From assembly GCF_000002235.5 (NCBI RefSeq), contig NW_022145542.1, forward strand, positions 372,001 through 436,000: DNA of 64,000 nucleotides, written 5' to 3'. The translations under genes were made by a program, and so were the position numbers. The stretch is from Strongylocentrotus purpuratus (taxonomy: Eukaryota; Echinodermata; Echinoidea; Camarodonta; Strongylocentrotidae). The notes below the pieces were generated by a model that worked only from the letters and a program-made list of their open reading frames with translations, was not told the DNA's origin and ran no database searches. Within the stretch, counting starts at the first letter, position 1; each line of letters starts with the position of its first letter. Positions 12,323-20,414 of the stretch are shown here, one piece after another.

Positions 12323-12524
12323 AGGCACTTTATATCAACGAACATGCCCTACAACGACTCTAAATGACAGAATAATCCCAGCTATGGGGGGGGGGGGGGG
12401 GGTTTGAGTAAAAATATTTATAAAAAATAAAATTTTAAAAAATGTTATTTTGGATTGCTCATTGCCCCCCCCCCCCCAGTCATTTAGAGTTGTTGTAGAA
12501 CATGTTCGTTGATATAAAGTGCCT
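12323..12524. mobile_element. Foldback element with 46-bp inverted arms and G-run/C-run loop
   Basis: Left arm 12323-12368 and right arm 12479-12524 are near-perfect inverted repeats (AGGCACTTTATATCAACGAA against TTCGTTGATATAAAGTGCCT). Just inside them a run of about 17 G faces a run of about 14 C, which can extend the stem. It is a MITE-like foldback with no coding capacity, in the first intron of the snoRNA host. Confidence 0.8.
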
Positions 12525-12707
12525 TTTCACGAATTTGAAATTAATAATATTGGTCTAAGACTCTTGATCTAGTAAGAGAAGAGGCAAAACATGCATTTTG
12601 AATGATAATGTAGGCACGCATTTTTGTTTCTGTTGTCATTATAATCCGGCAATAGATAATGGCGGCTCACATGTTGTTTTGCATTTTTTAGGGATTAAAG
12701 TATTTGA

Positions 12708-12786
12708 AGTCTTCAAATGATGATTCCCATTTCCCTATTGGTCTGAACAACCTTGCTGTCAAACTAAGTTGAATCTGATGTTGACT
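12708..12786 (+). ncRNA. C/D-box snoRNA, family snoB copy 1
   Basis: C box ATGATGA at 12717-12723, D' box CTGA at 12743-12746 and D box CTGA at 12775-12778. Closing stem AGTC/GACT with inner CA/TG pairs. The 13 nt before D' (TTTCCCTATTGGT) are conserved in all but the outermost base of the five copies and pair with 28S rRNA ACTAATAGGGAA with one G-U, predicting 2'-O-methylation of the second A of CTAATAGG. It ends 111 nt before the next acceptor, a usual intronic snoRNA spacing. Confidence 0.85.
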
Positions 12787-12897
12787 GTAGTCACTAATCT
12801 ATGAATAAGCTCTCCCTTGCCTCTGTCTTTTCTAATTCTTACTCAAACAAATTGTTTATTATCAAATAATATCACTTTCTCTTCCATTAATTGGTAG

Positions 12898-13040
12898 GTG
12901 CCATTATTCATTCACCTGATGAAGACCAGTCCTGCTGTAGATTACCATTCTATAATGAGAGGTCTGGTGACTTGATGGAAAGAGCAGCAGTCTACAAACT
13001 ACGAGGTCCTGGGTTCAAGACCCAATGCTTCTATTGTGTG
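12898..13040 (+). other. Host-gene exon containing tRNA-SINE sequence (unit 1)
   Basis: Follows acceptor TTGGTAG and ends before donor GTAAGG at 13041. The first half is ordinary host exon. The second half resembles a tRNA-derived SINE: an A-box-like TGGTGACTTGATGG, then B box GGTTCAAGACC at ~13012. The donor falls in a segment corresponding to the SINE motif AACAAGGCACTAATCC (compare 49915), here GGTAAGGCACTACTCC. Non-coding. Confidence 0.6.
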
Positions 13041-13183
13041 GTAAGGCACTACTCCCCAGTTACTTAATCCCTCACTTTAAACAAAATACTGTAGTTCTCA
13101 TTTTAAGCAGACATACATTCTTTGATATTAATCAAGTGAAATACACAAAGTGGTCTGATAAAAACACTTAATGTTTCTATTTT

Positions 13184-13280
13184 CATTCAGTTTATGATGA
13201 TTATCCGTTAGACTCTTGAGGAGGATTGGTCCAAAAATACCTCATCACCATGCTGTCAACAAACAATCTGATACTGAATG
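13184..13280 (+). ncRNA. C/D-box snoRNA, family snoA copy 1
   Basis: C box ATGATGA at 13194-13200, D box CTGA at 13268-13271 and a perfect 8-bp closing stem CATTCAGT/ACTGAATG. The antisense GTTAGACTC precedes a D'-like TTGA and is complementary to 28S GAGTCTAAC, placing the C of GAGTC at the fifth base. That is the site of yeast snR58 (C663) and human SNORD104 (C1327), as I recall. A second block, TTGGTCC, matches the neighbouring rRNA GGACCAA. Confidence 0.88.
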
Positions 13281-13518
13281 ATAAATAGATTTGTCATGGA
13301 CAAAGGAGAAATTTATTATTCTACCCCTCATTCCTCTCAAAAGAAAAGAAGTCTTCAAGAAAGTGAAGGATGTAGATTTGTCATGGACGAAAGGAGAAAT
13401 TGATTTATTTACCCATTTTGGCTTCTTTTTTTTTAACTCATGAAAAACCAGCATTTCTAGAAAAAATAAAGCATGTAAAACATTTTTTAATTTGTTATTG
13501 TTATTTTTATATCCTTAG

Positions 13519-13582
13519 CCAGTCAGCAGTGGTTGTTAACATAGGATGGTGGACCAGTGAAGGCAATGCTCATGATGAAAAG
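13519..13582 (+). other. Short host-gene exon, unit 1
   Basis: Acceptor ATCCTTAG and donor AAAAG/GTAAGAC bound a 64-nt exon. It has close relatives at 14579-14643 and 15777-15833 (CAGTCAGCAG..., CAATGCTCA), so it belongs to the tandem unit. The three copies have drifted in length and frame and are not coding. Confidence 0.65.
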
Positions 13583-13870
13583 GTAAGACATGTACATGCC
13601 ATGCATGTGAGACAGAGAGAGTGATAACATTTTTTTTAGTTTACACACATCCTATGTACTTAAAAATGAAACCAAGGTGTCAATATGGGTTTTAATTGAA
13701 TTGATCTGTACTTAGTTGGCTTGTTCTTGAATGAAGTGTCTACATTTCAGGTATTATGTGTTGTCACTCTTGTCACCAGTAGGCCTTGTTTTAGGGGGCT
13801 GGGGAACTCGTCCCTTTCTTGCTTGTAAGACTAGTACCTTGGGCATTTTCTAGGGTTTACAGTATTTTGG

Positions 13871-13946
13871 AGTCTTCAAAGTGATGATTCACATTTCCCT
13901 ATTGGTCTGAACAACCTTGCTGTCGAACTTGAATCTGATGTTGACT
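13871..13946 (+). ncRNA. C/D-box snoRNA, family snoB copy 2
   Basis: C box GTGATGA at 13881-13887, D' CTGA at 13907-13910, D CTGA at 13935-13938, stem AGTC/GACT. The D' guide is the same as in copy 1. The region between D' and D is shortened (CTGTCGAACTTGAAT), so only the D' guide is under visible constraint. Confidence 0.85.
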
Positions 13947-14042
13947 AGTTTCTATAAATAAGTCCTCCCCTGCCTCTTTCTTTTGTAATTCTAACTCAAA
14001 TTGTTATGAATTTTTCTCATGTTCTCTCCTATTTATGGATAG

Positions 14043-14191
14043 GTGCCATTATTCATTTACTTGACGGAGACCAGTCCTGCTGTAGATTACCATTCTATAA
14101 TGAGAGGTCTGGTGACTTGATGGAAAGAGCAGCAGTCTACAAACCATGAGGTCCTGGGTTCAAAACCAAGGTGCCATGCTTCTATTGTGTG
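14043..14191 (+). other. Host-gene exon containing tRNA-SINE sequence (unit 2)
   Basis: Second copy of the SINE-bearing exon, 149 nt, between acceptor GGATAG and donor GTAAGG at 14192. The B box is GGTTCAAAACC. Similarity to unit 1 continues through the downstream GTAAGGCACGACTCCC segment. Confidence 0.6.
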
Positions 14192-14340
14192 GTAAGGCAC
14201 GACTCCCTGTTTACTTAATCCCTCACTTAAAAAAAAAACACCTGAGTTCTTAATTTTTAAGCAGATACATTCATACATTCTTTGATATTAATCAAGTTGA
14301 ATACACAAAGTGGTTTGATTAAAACACTTATTTCTATGTT

Positions 14341-14437
14341 CATTCAGTTTATGATGATTATCCGTTAGACTCTTGAGGAGGATTGGTCCAAAAATACCTC
14401 ATCACCATGCTGTCAACAAACAATCTGATTCTGAATG
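14341..14437 (+). ncRNA. C/D-box snoRNA, family snoA copy 2
   Basis: C box ATGATGA at 14351-14357, D box CTGA at 14425-14428, stem CATTCAG/CTGAATG (the eighth pair of copy 1 is now T-T). The guide GTTAGACTC and the whole interior are identical to copy 1, while flanking intron DNA has diverged. Confidence 0.88.
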
Positions 14438-14578
14438 ATAAATAGATTTGTCATCTAGACAAAGGAGAAATTTATTATTTTACCCCTCATTCCTGTTGAA
14501 AGAAAAGAACTTAAACTTTTCAAGAAAATGAAGAATGTAAAACATTGTTTTTCTATTCATTTTTATTGGTATCCCTAG

Positions 14579-14643
14579 CCAGTCAGCAGTGGTCCTTGAT
14601 ATTGGATGGGTGGACCAGTGATGGCAATGCTCAGGGTTGAAAG
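14579..14643 (+). other. Short host-gene exon, unit 2
   Basis: 65-nt copy of the short exon, between acceptor ATCCCTAG and donor AAAG/GTAAGAC. Similar to the unit 1 exon, with base changes and indels. Confidence 0.6.
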
Positions 14644-14667
14644 GTAAGACATGTACACGCCATGCAT

Positions 14668-14692
14668 GTGAGAGAGAGAGAGAGAGAGAGAG
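14668..14692. repeat. (GA)n microsatellite
   Basis: Short run of GA dinucleotides just inside an intron of the snoRNA host. Confidence 0.9.
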
Positions 14693-14961
14693 TGACAACC
14701 TTTTTAAAAGTTTACACACATCATATCTACTTAAGATTGATACACAGATGTGAATATCAGTTTTAATTGAATTGATCTGTCATTAGATGGCTTGCTCATA
14801 TATGCAGTGTCCACATGTCAGTTATGTGTTTTCACTCTCGTCATCAGAAGGCTTTTCGGGGTTGGGGAACTCATCCCTACTTTGCCTGTAAGACTGGTTA
14901 CTTTGGTATTTTCTAGGGTCTAGTTGAATGATCTAATGCAAGTTAACATTTAATATTTCTT

Positions 14962-15067
14962 TATTGAATATTAATTTAAATTATTTGTATGCGCCTTGAG
15001 CATCTCTAGAAGATGGATATGTTGTGCTTTATAAATATTGTTATTATTATTATTATTATTATTATTA
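14962..15067 (+). mobile_element. SINE/LINE 3' tail with (TTA)n
   Basis: TTGTATGCGCCTTGAGCATC, then GCTTTATAAATATTG followed by a TTA repeat, is the typical 3' end of a non-LTR retroposon (SINE or its LINE partner). Only the tail is present. It lies just upstream of snoB copy 3. Confidence 0.6.
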
Positions 15068-15077
15068 CAGTATTTGG

Positions 15078-15156
15078 AGTCTTCAAATGATGATTCATAT
15101 TTCCCTATTGGTCTGAACAACCTTGCTGTCAAACTAACTTGAATCTGATGTTGACT
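15078..15156 (+). ncRNA. C/D-box snoRNA, family snoB copy 3
   Basis: C box ATGATGA at 15087-15093, D' CTGA at 15113-15116, D CTGA at 15145-15148, stem AGTC/GACT. Nearly identical to copy 1, with the D' guide unchanged. Confidence 0.86.
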
Positions 15157-15265
15157 CTAGTTCCTATAAATAAGTCCTCCCCTGTCCTCTCCTCTGTCTT
15201 TTCTAATTCTTACTCAATCAAATTGTTTATTAAATAATATCACTTTCTCTTCTATCCATGGATAG

Positions 15266-15414
15266 GTGCCATTCTTTATGTACTTGAAGAAGACGAGTCC
15301 TGCTGTAGATTACCATTCTATAATGTGAGGTCTGGTGACTTGATGGAAAGAGCAGCACTCTACAAACTACGAGGTCCTGGGTTCAAAACCAAGGTGTCAT
15401 GCTTCAATTGTGTG
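15266..15414 (+). other. Host-gene exon containing tRNA-SINE sequence (unit 3)
   Basis: Third copy of the SINE-bearing exon; acceptor GGATAG, donor GTAAGG at 15415. The tRNA-like A and B regions are kept (B box GGTTCAAAACC). Confidence 0.6.
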
Positions 15415-15540
15415 GTAAGGCACTACAAAATTAAGCAGTTGTACATTTATACATTCTTTGATATTTATCGAGTCGAATATACACAAAGTGGTTTCTTAGG
15501 GAGATGAAGTGAAGAATAAAAACACTTATGTTTCTATTTT

Positions 15541-15637
15541 CATTCAGTTTATGATGATTATCCGTTAGACTCTTGAGGAGGATTGGTCCAAAAATACCTC
15601 ATCACCATGCTGTCAACAAACAATCTGATACTGAATG
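15541..15637 (+). ncRNA. C/D-box snoRNA, family snoA copy 3
   Basis: C box ATGATGA at 15551-15557, D box CTGA at 15625-15628, closing stem CATTCAGT/ACTGAATG. The interior is identical to copy 1. Confidence 0.88.
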
Positions 15638-15776
15638 ATAAATAAATTTGTCAGGGACAAAGGAGAAATTTATTATTTTACCTCTCATTCCTATCAAAAG
15701 AAAAGAACTATAACTCTTCAAGAAAATGAAGGATGTAAAATATTGTTTTTCTACTGCTCTTATTTTAGTTTCCTAG

Positions 15777-15833
15777 GTCAGTCAGCAGCAGTCGTGAACA
15801 TCGGATGAAGGTCCCAATGCTCAGGATTGAAGG
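15777..15833 (+). other. Short host-gene exon, unit 3
   Basis: 57-nt copy between acceptor TTTCCTAG and donor GTAAGAC. Shorter than the first two copies. Confidence 0.55.
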
Positions 15834-16115
15834 GTAAGACATGTGTGTCAGGAGTTGAGACCACTTTTTAAGGTTATACACCCCTAATGTAATTTGTAAT
15901 GATACCACGGTGTAAACAATTAAGCTTTTGTGCAATTATTTTGTGCCGACTTATTATTGTTTATGTGGTCTGGCATTAATTGGCTTGTTCATGAAACATG
16001 TAAAATTTAATTTGATGTTGCTCTGTCATCAATAGGATTGGAGAAATGGGATTTATCCCGTTCCCTGTCTGCATGACTGGTTACTTTGACATTTTCTAGG
16101 CTTTAGATTATCAGG

Positions 16116-16189
16116 AGTCCTCAATGTGATGATCCAATTCCCTATTGGTCTGAACAACCTTGATGTCCAATATGAATCTGATGTTGACT
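16116..16189 (+). ncRNA. C/D-box snoRNA, family snoB copy 4
   Basis: C box GTGATGA at 16126-16132, D' CTGA at 16150-16153, D CTGA at 16178-16181, outer stem AGTC/GACT. This is the most divergent copy between D' and D, yet TTCCCTATTGGT is intact. Confidence 0.8.
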
Positions 16190-16373
16190 CTTTTACTTAA
16201 AATCATAAACTTCCTTTCATTCTCCTAGCCAAATTCTTAATGGCCTCAATTTGATCTTTATGCAACGTATCATTAGATATTTTAATACAGCTTGTAATGG
16301 GAGGATAATGCAATATGAGGTACTTTATTCTAACCCTTTTATTTGTACTCTTTTTGCCCATAGTTATAAATAG

Positions 16374-16448
16374 CCAAGATCTTCATCTATTGATGTGGAA
16401 TCCAGTCCTGTCCTGTCCCATCTTGTGTTGTAGATTCAGAATTGAGAG
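16374..16448 (+). other. Host-gene exon, unit 4
   Basis: Acceptor AAATAG and donor GAGAG/GTGAGTA bound a 75-nt exon. It keeps CCAGTCCTG and TTGTAGATT of the unit 1-3 exons but lacks the SINE-derived half, so this unit either predates the SINE or lost it. Confidence 0.5.
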
Positions 16449-16522
16449 GTGAGTAACATTTGGAATGGACCGGAATGAAGTGATGGAAACTTTGAATACC
16501 ATTATTGTACTATAGCGTATAT

Positions 16523-16599
16523 TAGTGCTGTAACATCACGGATATCTCCAATTTCGTTTAACCGCCTGTCAAAACCGACGGTTTTCGGTTAAACGATTT

Positions 16600-16650
<51 letters not shown>

Positions 16651-17122
16651 GTTTTTTTTTTTTTTTTTGCCGTGTGAAAAAGCAGGAAGGTGATTTAACT
16701 GAAGGCGCCGATTTGTGCTTGTGAACTAGTCACAAATAATAGTAACAATGTCGTTTTAGAATAATGTGTAAGATCATTGAAGTAAATTAAAAACAGTAGA
16801 GGACCTAGGATAGAACCTTGTGGTACACCATGTGTTAAACTTGGATGAATATATATTGAGATCTATTACAAAGATTACTTTCAAACCAAGATGACAGACA
16901 AATTGGAGTGTTGTTCTAGTTTCCAATTGGTAAGTCATCACACCGATTACTGAGCTGGGAGACATTGCCAGGCATAGTGCCAGGTGGAGGGGCATAAATC
17001 GAAACTTAAAAAAAAAAAAAAAAAAAATTAAAAAAAACGGGAAAACGAAACCGTCCAATTGAAAACGGAATCCGCCATGGGCGGTCGGATACCGGATGGT
17101 TAAACGTTTGACTACAGCACTA
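16523..17122. mobile_element. hAT-type non-autonomous element with 8-bp target duplication
   Basis: Perfect 10-bp terminal repeats TAGTGCTGTA/TACAGCACTA are flanked by an 8-bp duplication GCGTATAT (16515-16522 and 17123-17130), diagnostic of hAT transposition. The interior has an A-run followed by a T-run (hairpin-forming), a second A-run and no transposase. It sits in the unit 4 intron between snoB4 and snoA4 and explains why that intron is longer. Confidence 0.88.
16603..16668. repeat. A-run/T-run hairpin
   Basis: About 44 A residues followed, after TCG, by a run of T. A self-complementary low-complexity core inside the hAT element. Confidence 0.85.
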
Positions 17123-17493
17123 GCGTATATCACTTCTAAATTTTCTAAATCATCACCACAAGCTGATTTGAAAATGCTCTGAAGCAGTTTATGACATTTT
17201 CCTTCAGCTTTATACTTGTTTTGCTTGCTTTGCTTATTTCTTAGCTTTTCCTATCCATTGAGACACTTTTAAAGGTATAATACACTATAAAAGAACTGTT
17301 CTTTTCTTGTTATTCTTATTTTGAAGAACAGTCCTCAAAGTTGGTATTAATTATACAATGTACAGTTCTGTTATAGAGAGCAGTTGCTGGTCATACTGAA
17401 GGAAAAAAAAAATCTTGCTTCATACCAAGCTTCAGATGGGAATAAGAAAATGAAGAATACACCCCCATGAAAAATGTAACATTCATCTACTTT

Positions 17494-17590
17494 CATTCAG
17501 TTTATGATGATTATCCGTTAGACTCTTGAGGAGGATTGGTCCAAAAATACCTCATCACCATGCTGTCAACAAACGATCTGATTCTGAATG
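17494..17590 (+). ncRNA. C/D-box snoRNA, family snoA copy 4
   Basis: C box ATGATGA at 17504-17510, D box CTGA at 17578-17581, stem CATTCAG/CTGAATG. The only interior change is CGATCTGA for CAATCTGA just before the D box; the GTTAGACTC guide is unchanged. It ends 108 nt before the next acceptor. Confidence 0.87.
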
Positions 17591-17698
17591 ATAAGTATTT
17601 GTAACTTTGGCATAATTTCATATTGGAAGAGGAGTGTACGAGTGAACAATAAGACTTAATTTTCTGTTTGTTTCTTTACTCTTTGCATCCTTGGTCAG

Positions 17699-17757
17699 TT
17701 AGTTGGTTTAGAAGTCAACTTGGTCGATGAAGTCTACGGAACTTGCTGGGAAAAAAG
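17699..17757 (+). other. Short host-gene exon, unit 4
   Basis: Possible acceptor TTGGTCAG and clear donor AAAAAG/GTAAGAG. Only weakly similar to the other short exons. Confidence 0.4.
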
Positions 17758-18112
17758 GTAAGAGAGATGGTCAGCTTTTAGCATATGTGAGGTGTGGCTT
17801 TAACTTGGAAGTTGTAGTTTTAACTTGGGAGTCTTACACTTCAATTTGTACTAGCATAAATCGAAACAAGTTTTTGGTGAATTTCGTCCTTTGTGCATAT
17901 TTTACACCAACTTGGTACATTATCATAGCTGCCAACCTTTCCTATTTTGAAGGAATGATTCCTAATTTTTGGCCATCACACTAATGTTATGAATCCTAGA
18001 TTCCTCTCTTCTGATGAAAACTTTTAAATAGTAAACAAAATGGCCGTATTCTTAATTTTGCCTTCAGATGTTCTTAATTTTTGCTTTGAAAGGTTGGTTA
18101 TGTATTTTGATG

Positions 18113-18192
18113 AGTCTTATAAGTGATGATTCTAAATTTCCCTATTGGTCTGAATAGCCATGCTGTCATCAAACATGAATCTGATTTTGACT
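18113..18192 (+). ncRNA. C/D-box snoRNA, family snoB copy 5
   Basis: C box GTGATGA at 18123-18129, D' CTGA at 18150-18153, D CTGA at 18181-18184, stem AGTC/GACT. D' guide intact. The segment after D' (AATAGCCATGCTGTCA) is closer to snoA than in other copies. Confidence 0.84.
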
Positions 18193-18376
18193 CATATTTT
18201 GTTTAACCACCTAACTTTCTTAGCTTCATTTTCTAAATCCTAAAAAGGCCCTTCTTTGTTCTGCTGGTTATGAAAAAACATTTTTATCTGTTTATACGCT
18301 TTTTCTCTCCCTTTCTCAAATTCTTTAGCTATCTCAACATCTCTCTTGGTTTGATGGAAAACCTGTCTTTGGGCAG

Positions 18377-18477
18377 ATTCAACCATGAGTGGGTGTGCTG
18401 ACTCTGTAGTTAGAGCAGTGGTCTGGAAATTAGGAGATCCTGGTTTCAAACCAAGTCAGTGTGCCTCTGTCTTGAAG
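18377..18477 (+). other. Host-gene exon containing tRNA-SINE sequence (unit 5)
   Basis: Acceptor TTTGGGCAG, donor TTGAAG/GTGAGAC. Contains GTTAGAGCAGTGGTCTG and B box GGTTTCAAACC of a tRNA-like sequence. More diverged from units 1-3, which fits an older copy or a separate insertion. Confidence 0.5.
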
Positions 18478-18866
18478 GTGAGACATTTATTCTCCAAATA
18501 GTGTTTGAGTTGTGATAGGGCTTACTTAGTCTAGGCTCCCAGGTCACACAGACTATTAATAAGTGTTAACTTACATCTTGGCAGTAGAGTAAAGTACATA
18601 AACAAATATATCAGCATTAATTATGAGAAAAGAATGACTGATACGCTAAGCTCATACTATTTAGAATTCACTGTTTATTATTAACATCCATGTAAAATTA
18701 GTGTTTCTGATTTGTGAATCCCATATATTAGCATGTCTACTTTTAGTTTTTGGATTTTTTTTTTTTTTAAAGCAAGTGATATTCTTTGTTATAGCAAGAA
18801 GATTTGGTAAGTGTGAGGAAATGTAGAATAATGCTTGGTATTGAATTATCAAAATTTATCCATTTT

Positions 18867-18963
18867 CATTCAGTTTATGATGATTATCCGTTAGACTCTT
18901 GAGGAGGATTGGTCCAAAAATACCTCATCACCATGCTGTCAACAAACAATCTGATACTGAATG
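18867..18963 (+). ncRNA. C/D-box snoRNA, family snoA copy 5
   Basis: C box ATGATGA at 18877-18883, D box CTGA at 18951-18954, perfect 8-bp stem CATTCAGT/ACTGAATG. Interior identical to copy 1. Confidence 0.88.
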
Positions 18964-19115
18964 ATACAAAATGTAAACAAATTTGGCTTGTTTTACCATG
19001 TGCCACGATTTAGATTTCTTGATTGTGAACTGTTTTGTCTGCAAACACAGGTATCATGAATCCTGTTTGTAAAAATAATTTTTCAACCTCTTCCATCAAT
19101 TTTTCTTATGTATAG

Positions 19116-19191
19116 ATCAGAAAAGACTCTGGCAGTGTTTGAATCAGCAGAGAAGACGAACAGCCCAACAGAAGACGTGTACAAGAAATGG
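19116..19191 (+). other. Host-gene exon, unrecognised, copy 1 (paired with 21330-21403)
   Basis: 76-nt exon after TATGTATAG, donor ATGG/GTGAGTT. It could read as KTLAVFESAEKTNSPTED but the sister exon has a 3-nt deletion and no known protein is recognised. It is the first exon of a block (exon, snoF, CHD exon, snoC) that occurs twice. Confidence 0.55.
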
Positions 19192-19539
19192 GTGAGTTGT
19201 TCAGAAAACATGTGTGTTGACATCGAGTTCTAGGCCAAGCCACTTAGTTCCATATATGAACAAATAAACCCAACCACAAAATCAACGTTAACCCATTCAT
19301 GGGGATTCAGGATAGTGCAACTATTTGTTCAGTCTACAGTATACAGTGTATTTCTAGTCTGGTGTGAGGGACGTACTAGAGTTGGGTTTACCATCTGGTG
19401 TATGGAAGGAATTAAGAATTTGGCTTATGTTGAGCATTGACCGCAAAGCAAGCAAAGCACATTGTACAACCTCTCTTGAGGATATCGTCACGGAAACCAC
19501 CTGCAGTGGCACAGATGTTAAAGTTATTCATGCACTTTA

Positions 19540-19649
19540 TTAGTCGAGACTCTTGATGATGATTTCTATCTTTTTTCCCCAGCTTATCGATATATGCTGA
19601 TAACCATGTGAAATTAAGCCAGTACAAATTTGAATTAGACCTCAACTAA
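19540..19649 (+). ncRNA. C/D-box snoRNA, family snoF copy 1 (altered D box)
   Basis: C box ATGATGA near 19556, D' CTGA at 19597-19600, closing stem TTAGTCGAG/CTCAACTAA with one mismatch. The D box reads TTGA at 19630-19633 rather than CTGA, unlike both sister copies. The D' guide CTTATCGATATATG is identical in all three copies. No rRNA or snRNA target found by eye. This copy may be impaired. Confidence 0.65.
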
Positions 19650-20006
19650 AAGCATGTCGTACCTAATGTAGGGCACTGTTAATCAAGATCTCCATTTGAT
19701 TTGATTCAATTCAATTTGATTTAACTCAAATTTATATGTTACCTGGTAAGAAGAAATTCCATGAATGCCAGAGCACCTTATCAGGGTGGTCAAAGATCAC
19801 ACGTGTATATGAAAAATAGCATGTAATCACGATATTCTGAGAACCTCGTGTCCATGCATTGCAATCAAACTTGAATCTTATAAATTGCCTCTGTCTTGGT
19901 TTGTAAAATGGCTGTATGGCGGAGGCATCATTTTCTAATACGTGCAGTGGAAGGTCCATCTAGTTTGATATTATATGGAATTTTTAATAATTTTCCCTAT
20001 TAACAG

Positions 20007-20109
20007 CTCCAAAGACCTATGATGCTTTAGAGGTTTGAAGGAAGATGTAGAGAAGATTTGGCTCCTAAGGAAGAGACCATCGACTACTAAGGGAGAGATC
20101 ATCATCGAG
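20007..20109 (+). pseudogene. CHD6-9-type helicase exon remnant, copy 1 (broken)
   Basis: Aligned to the intact sister at 22218-22298, this exon once coded [17 protein letters not shown]...EETIIE, the segment of CHD6/7/8/9 proteins that joins the two ATPase lobes. Here CTTTAG introduces a stop after PMML, the following base shifts the frame, and about 20 extra bases (near ATCGACTACTAAGGGAGAG) lengthen the exon. The acceptor TTAACAG and donor CGAG/GTGAGGA survive, so it still splices in principle. Confidence 0.85.
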
Positions 20110-20212
20110 GTGAGGATCTGTAGACTGTAGAAAATTATAGGATTATAGGATTAACTACAAAAACTTTGCCCTGCATGTGCCATGGTTCCATAAACAGCAA
20201 TCATGTGTCTGT

Positions 20213-20285
20213 GTTCTTGAGATGATGATAATATGTCCCCCTTACCTTCAAGCGTGGTGACACCCCACAGAATCTGATCAAGAAC
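20213..20285 (+). ncRNA. C/D-box snoRNA, family snoC copy 1
   Basis: C box ATGATGA at 20222-20228, D box CTGA at 20274-20277, perfect 8-bp closing stem GTTCTTGA/TCAAGAAC. Guide before D: GACACCCCACAGAAT. The interior from the C box through the closing-stem half after D is identical in copy 2. Distantly like snoD (CCTTAC.TTCAA). No target recognised. Confidence 0.82.
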
Positions 20286-20414
20286 AAAGATATATTATTC
20301 CTTGAACTGAATGATGTTTAAGCTGCTATCCATTCAAGGTACAACATAAAGCCTGTGGTGCTCTCACCACTCTATGTATGTATGTGCCACTTGTGTTAGG
20401 AAGCTTTTGTTTTT

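Noticed and set aside
12950-13022. tRNA gene
   Set aside because: A- and B-box-like segments are present but the acceptor and anticodon stems do not fold; it matches a SINE head and lies in a host exon.
19561-19581. Polypyrimidine-AG in snoF as a 3' splice site
   Set aside because: Copies 1 and 2 have CTTTTTTCCCCAG but copy 3 has CCCCAT; the stretch lies between the C and D' boxes and no exon follows.
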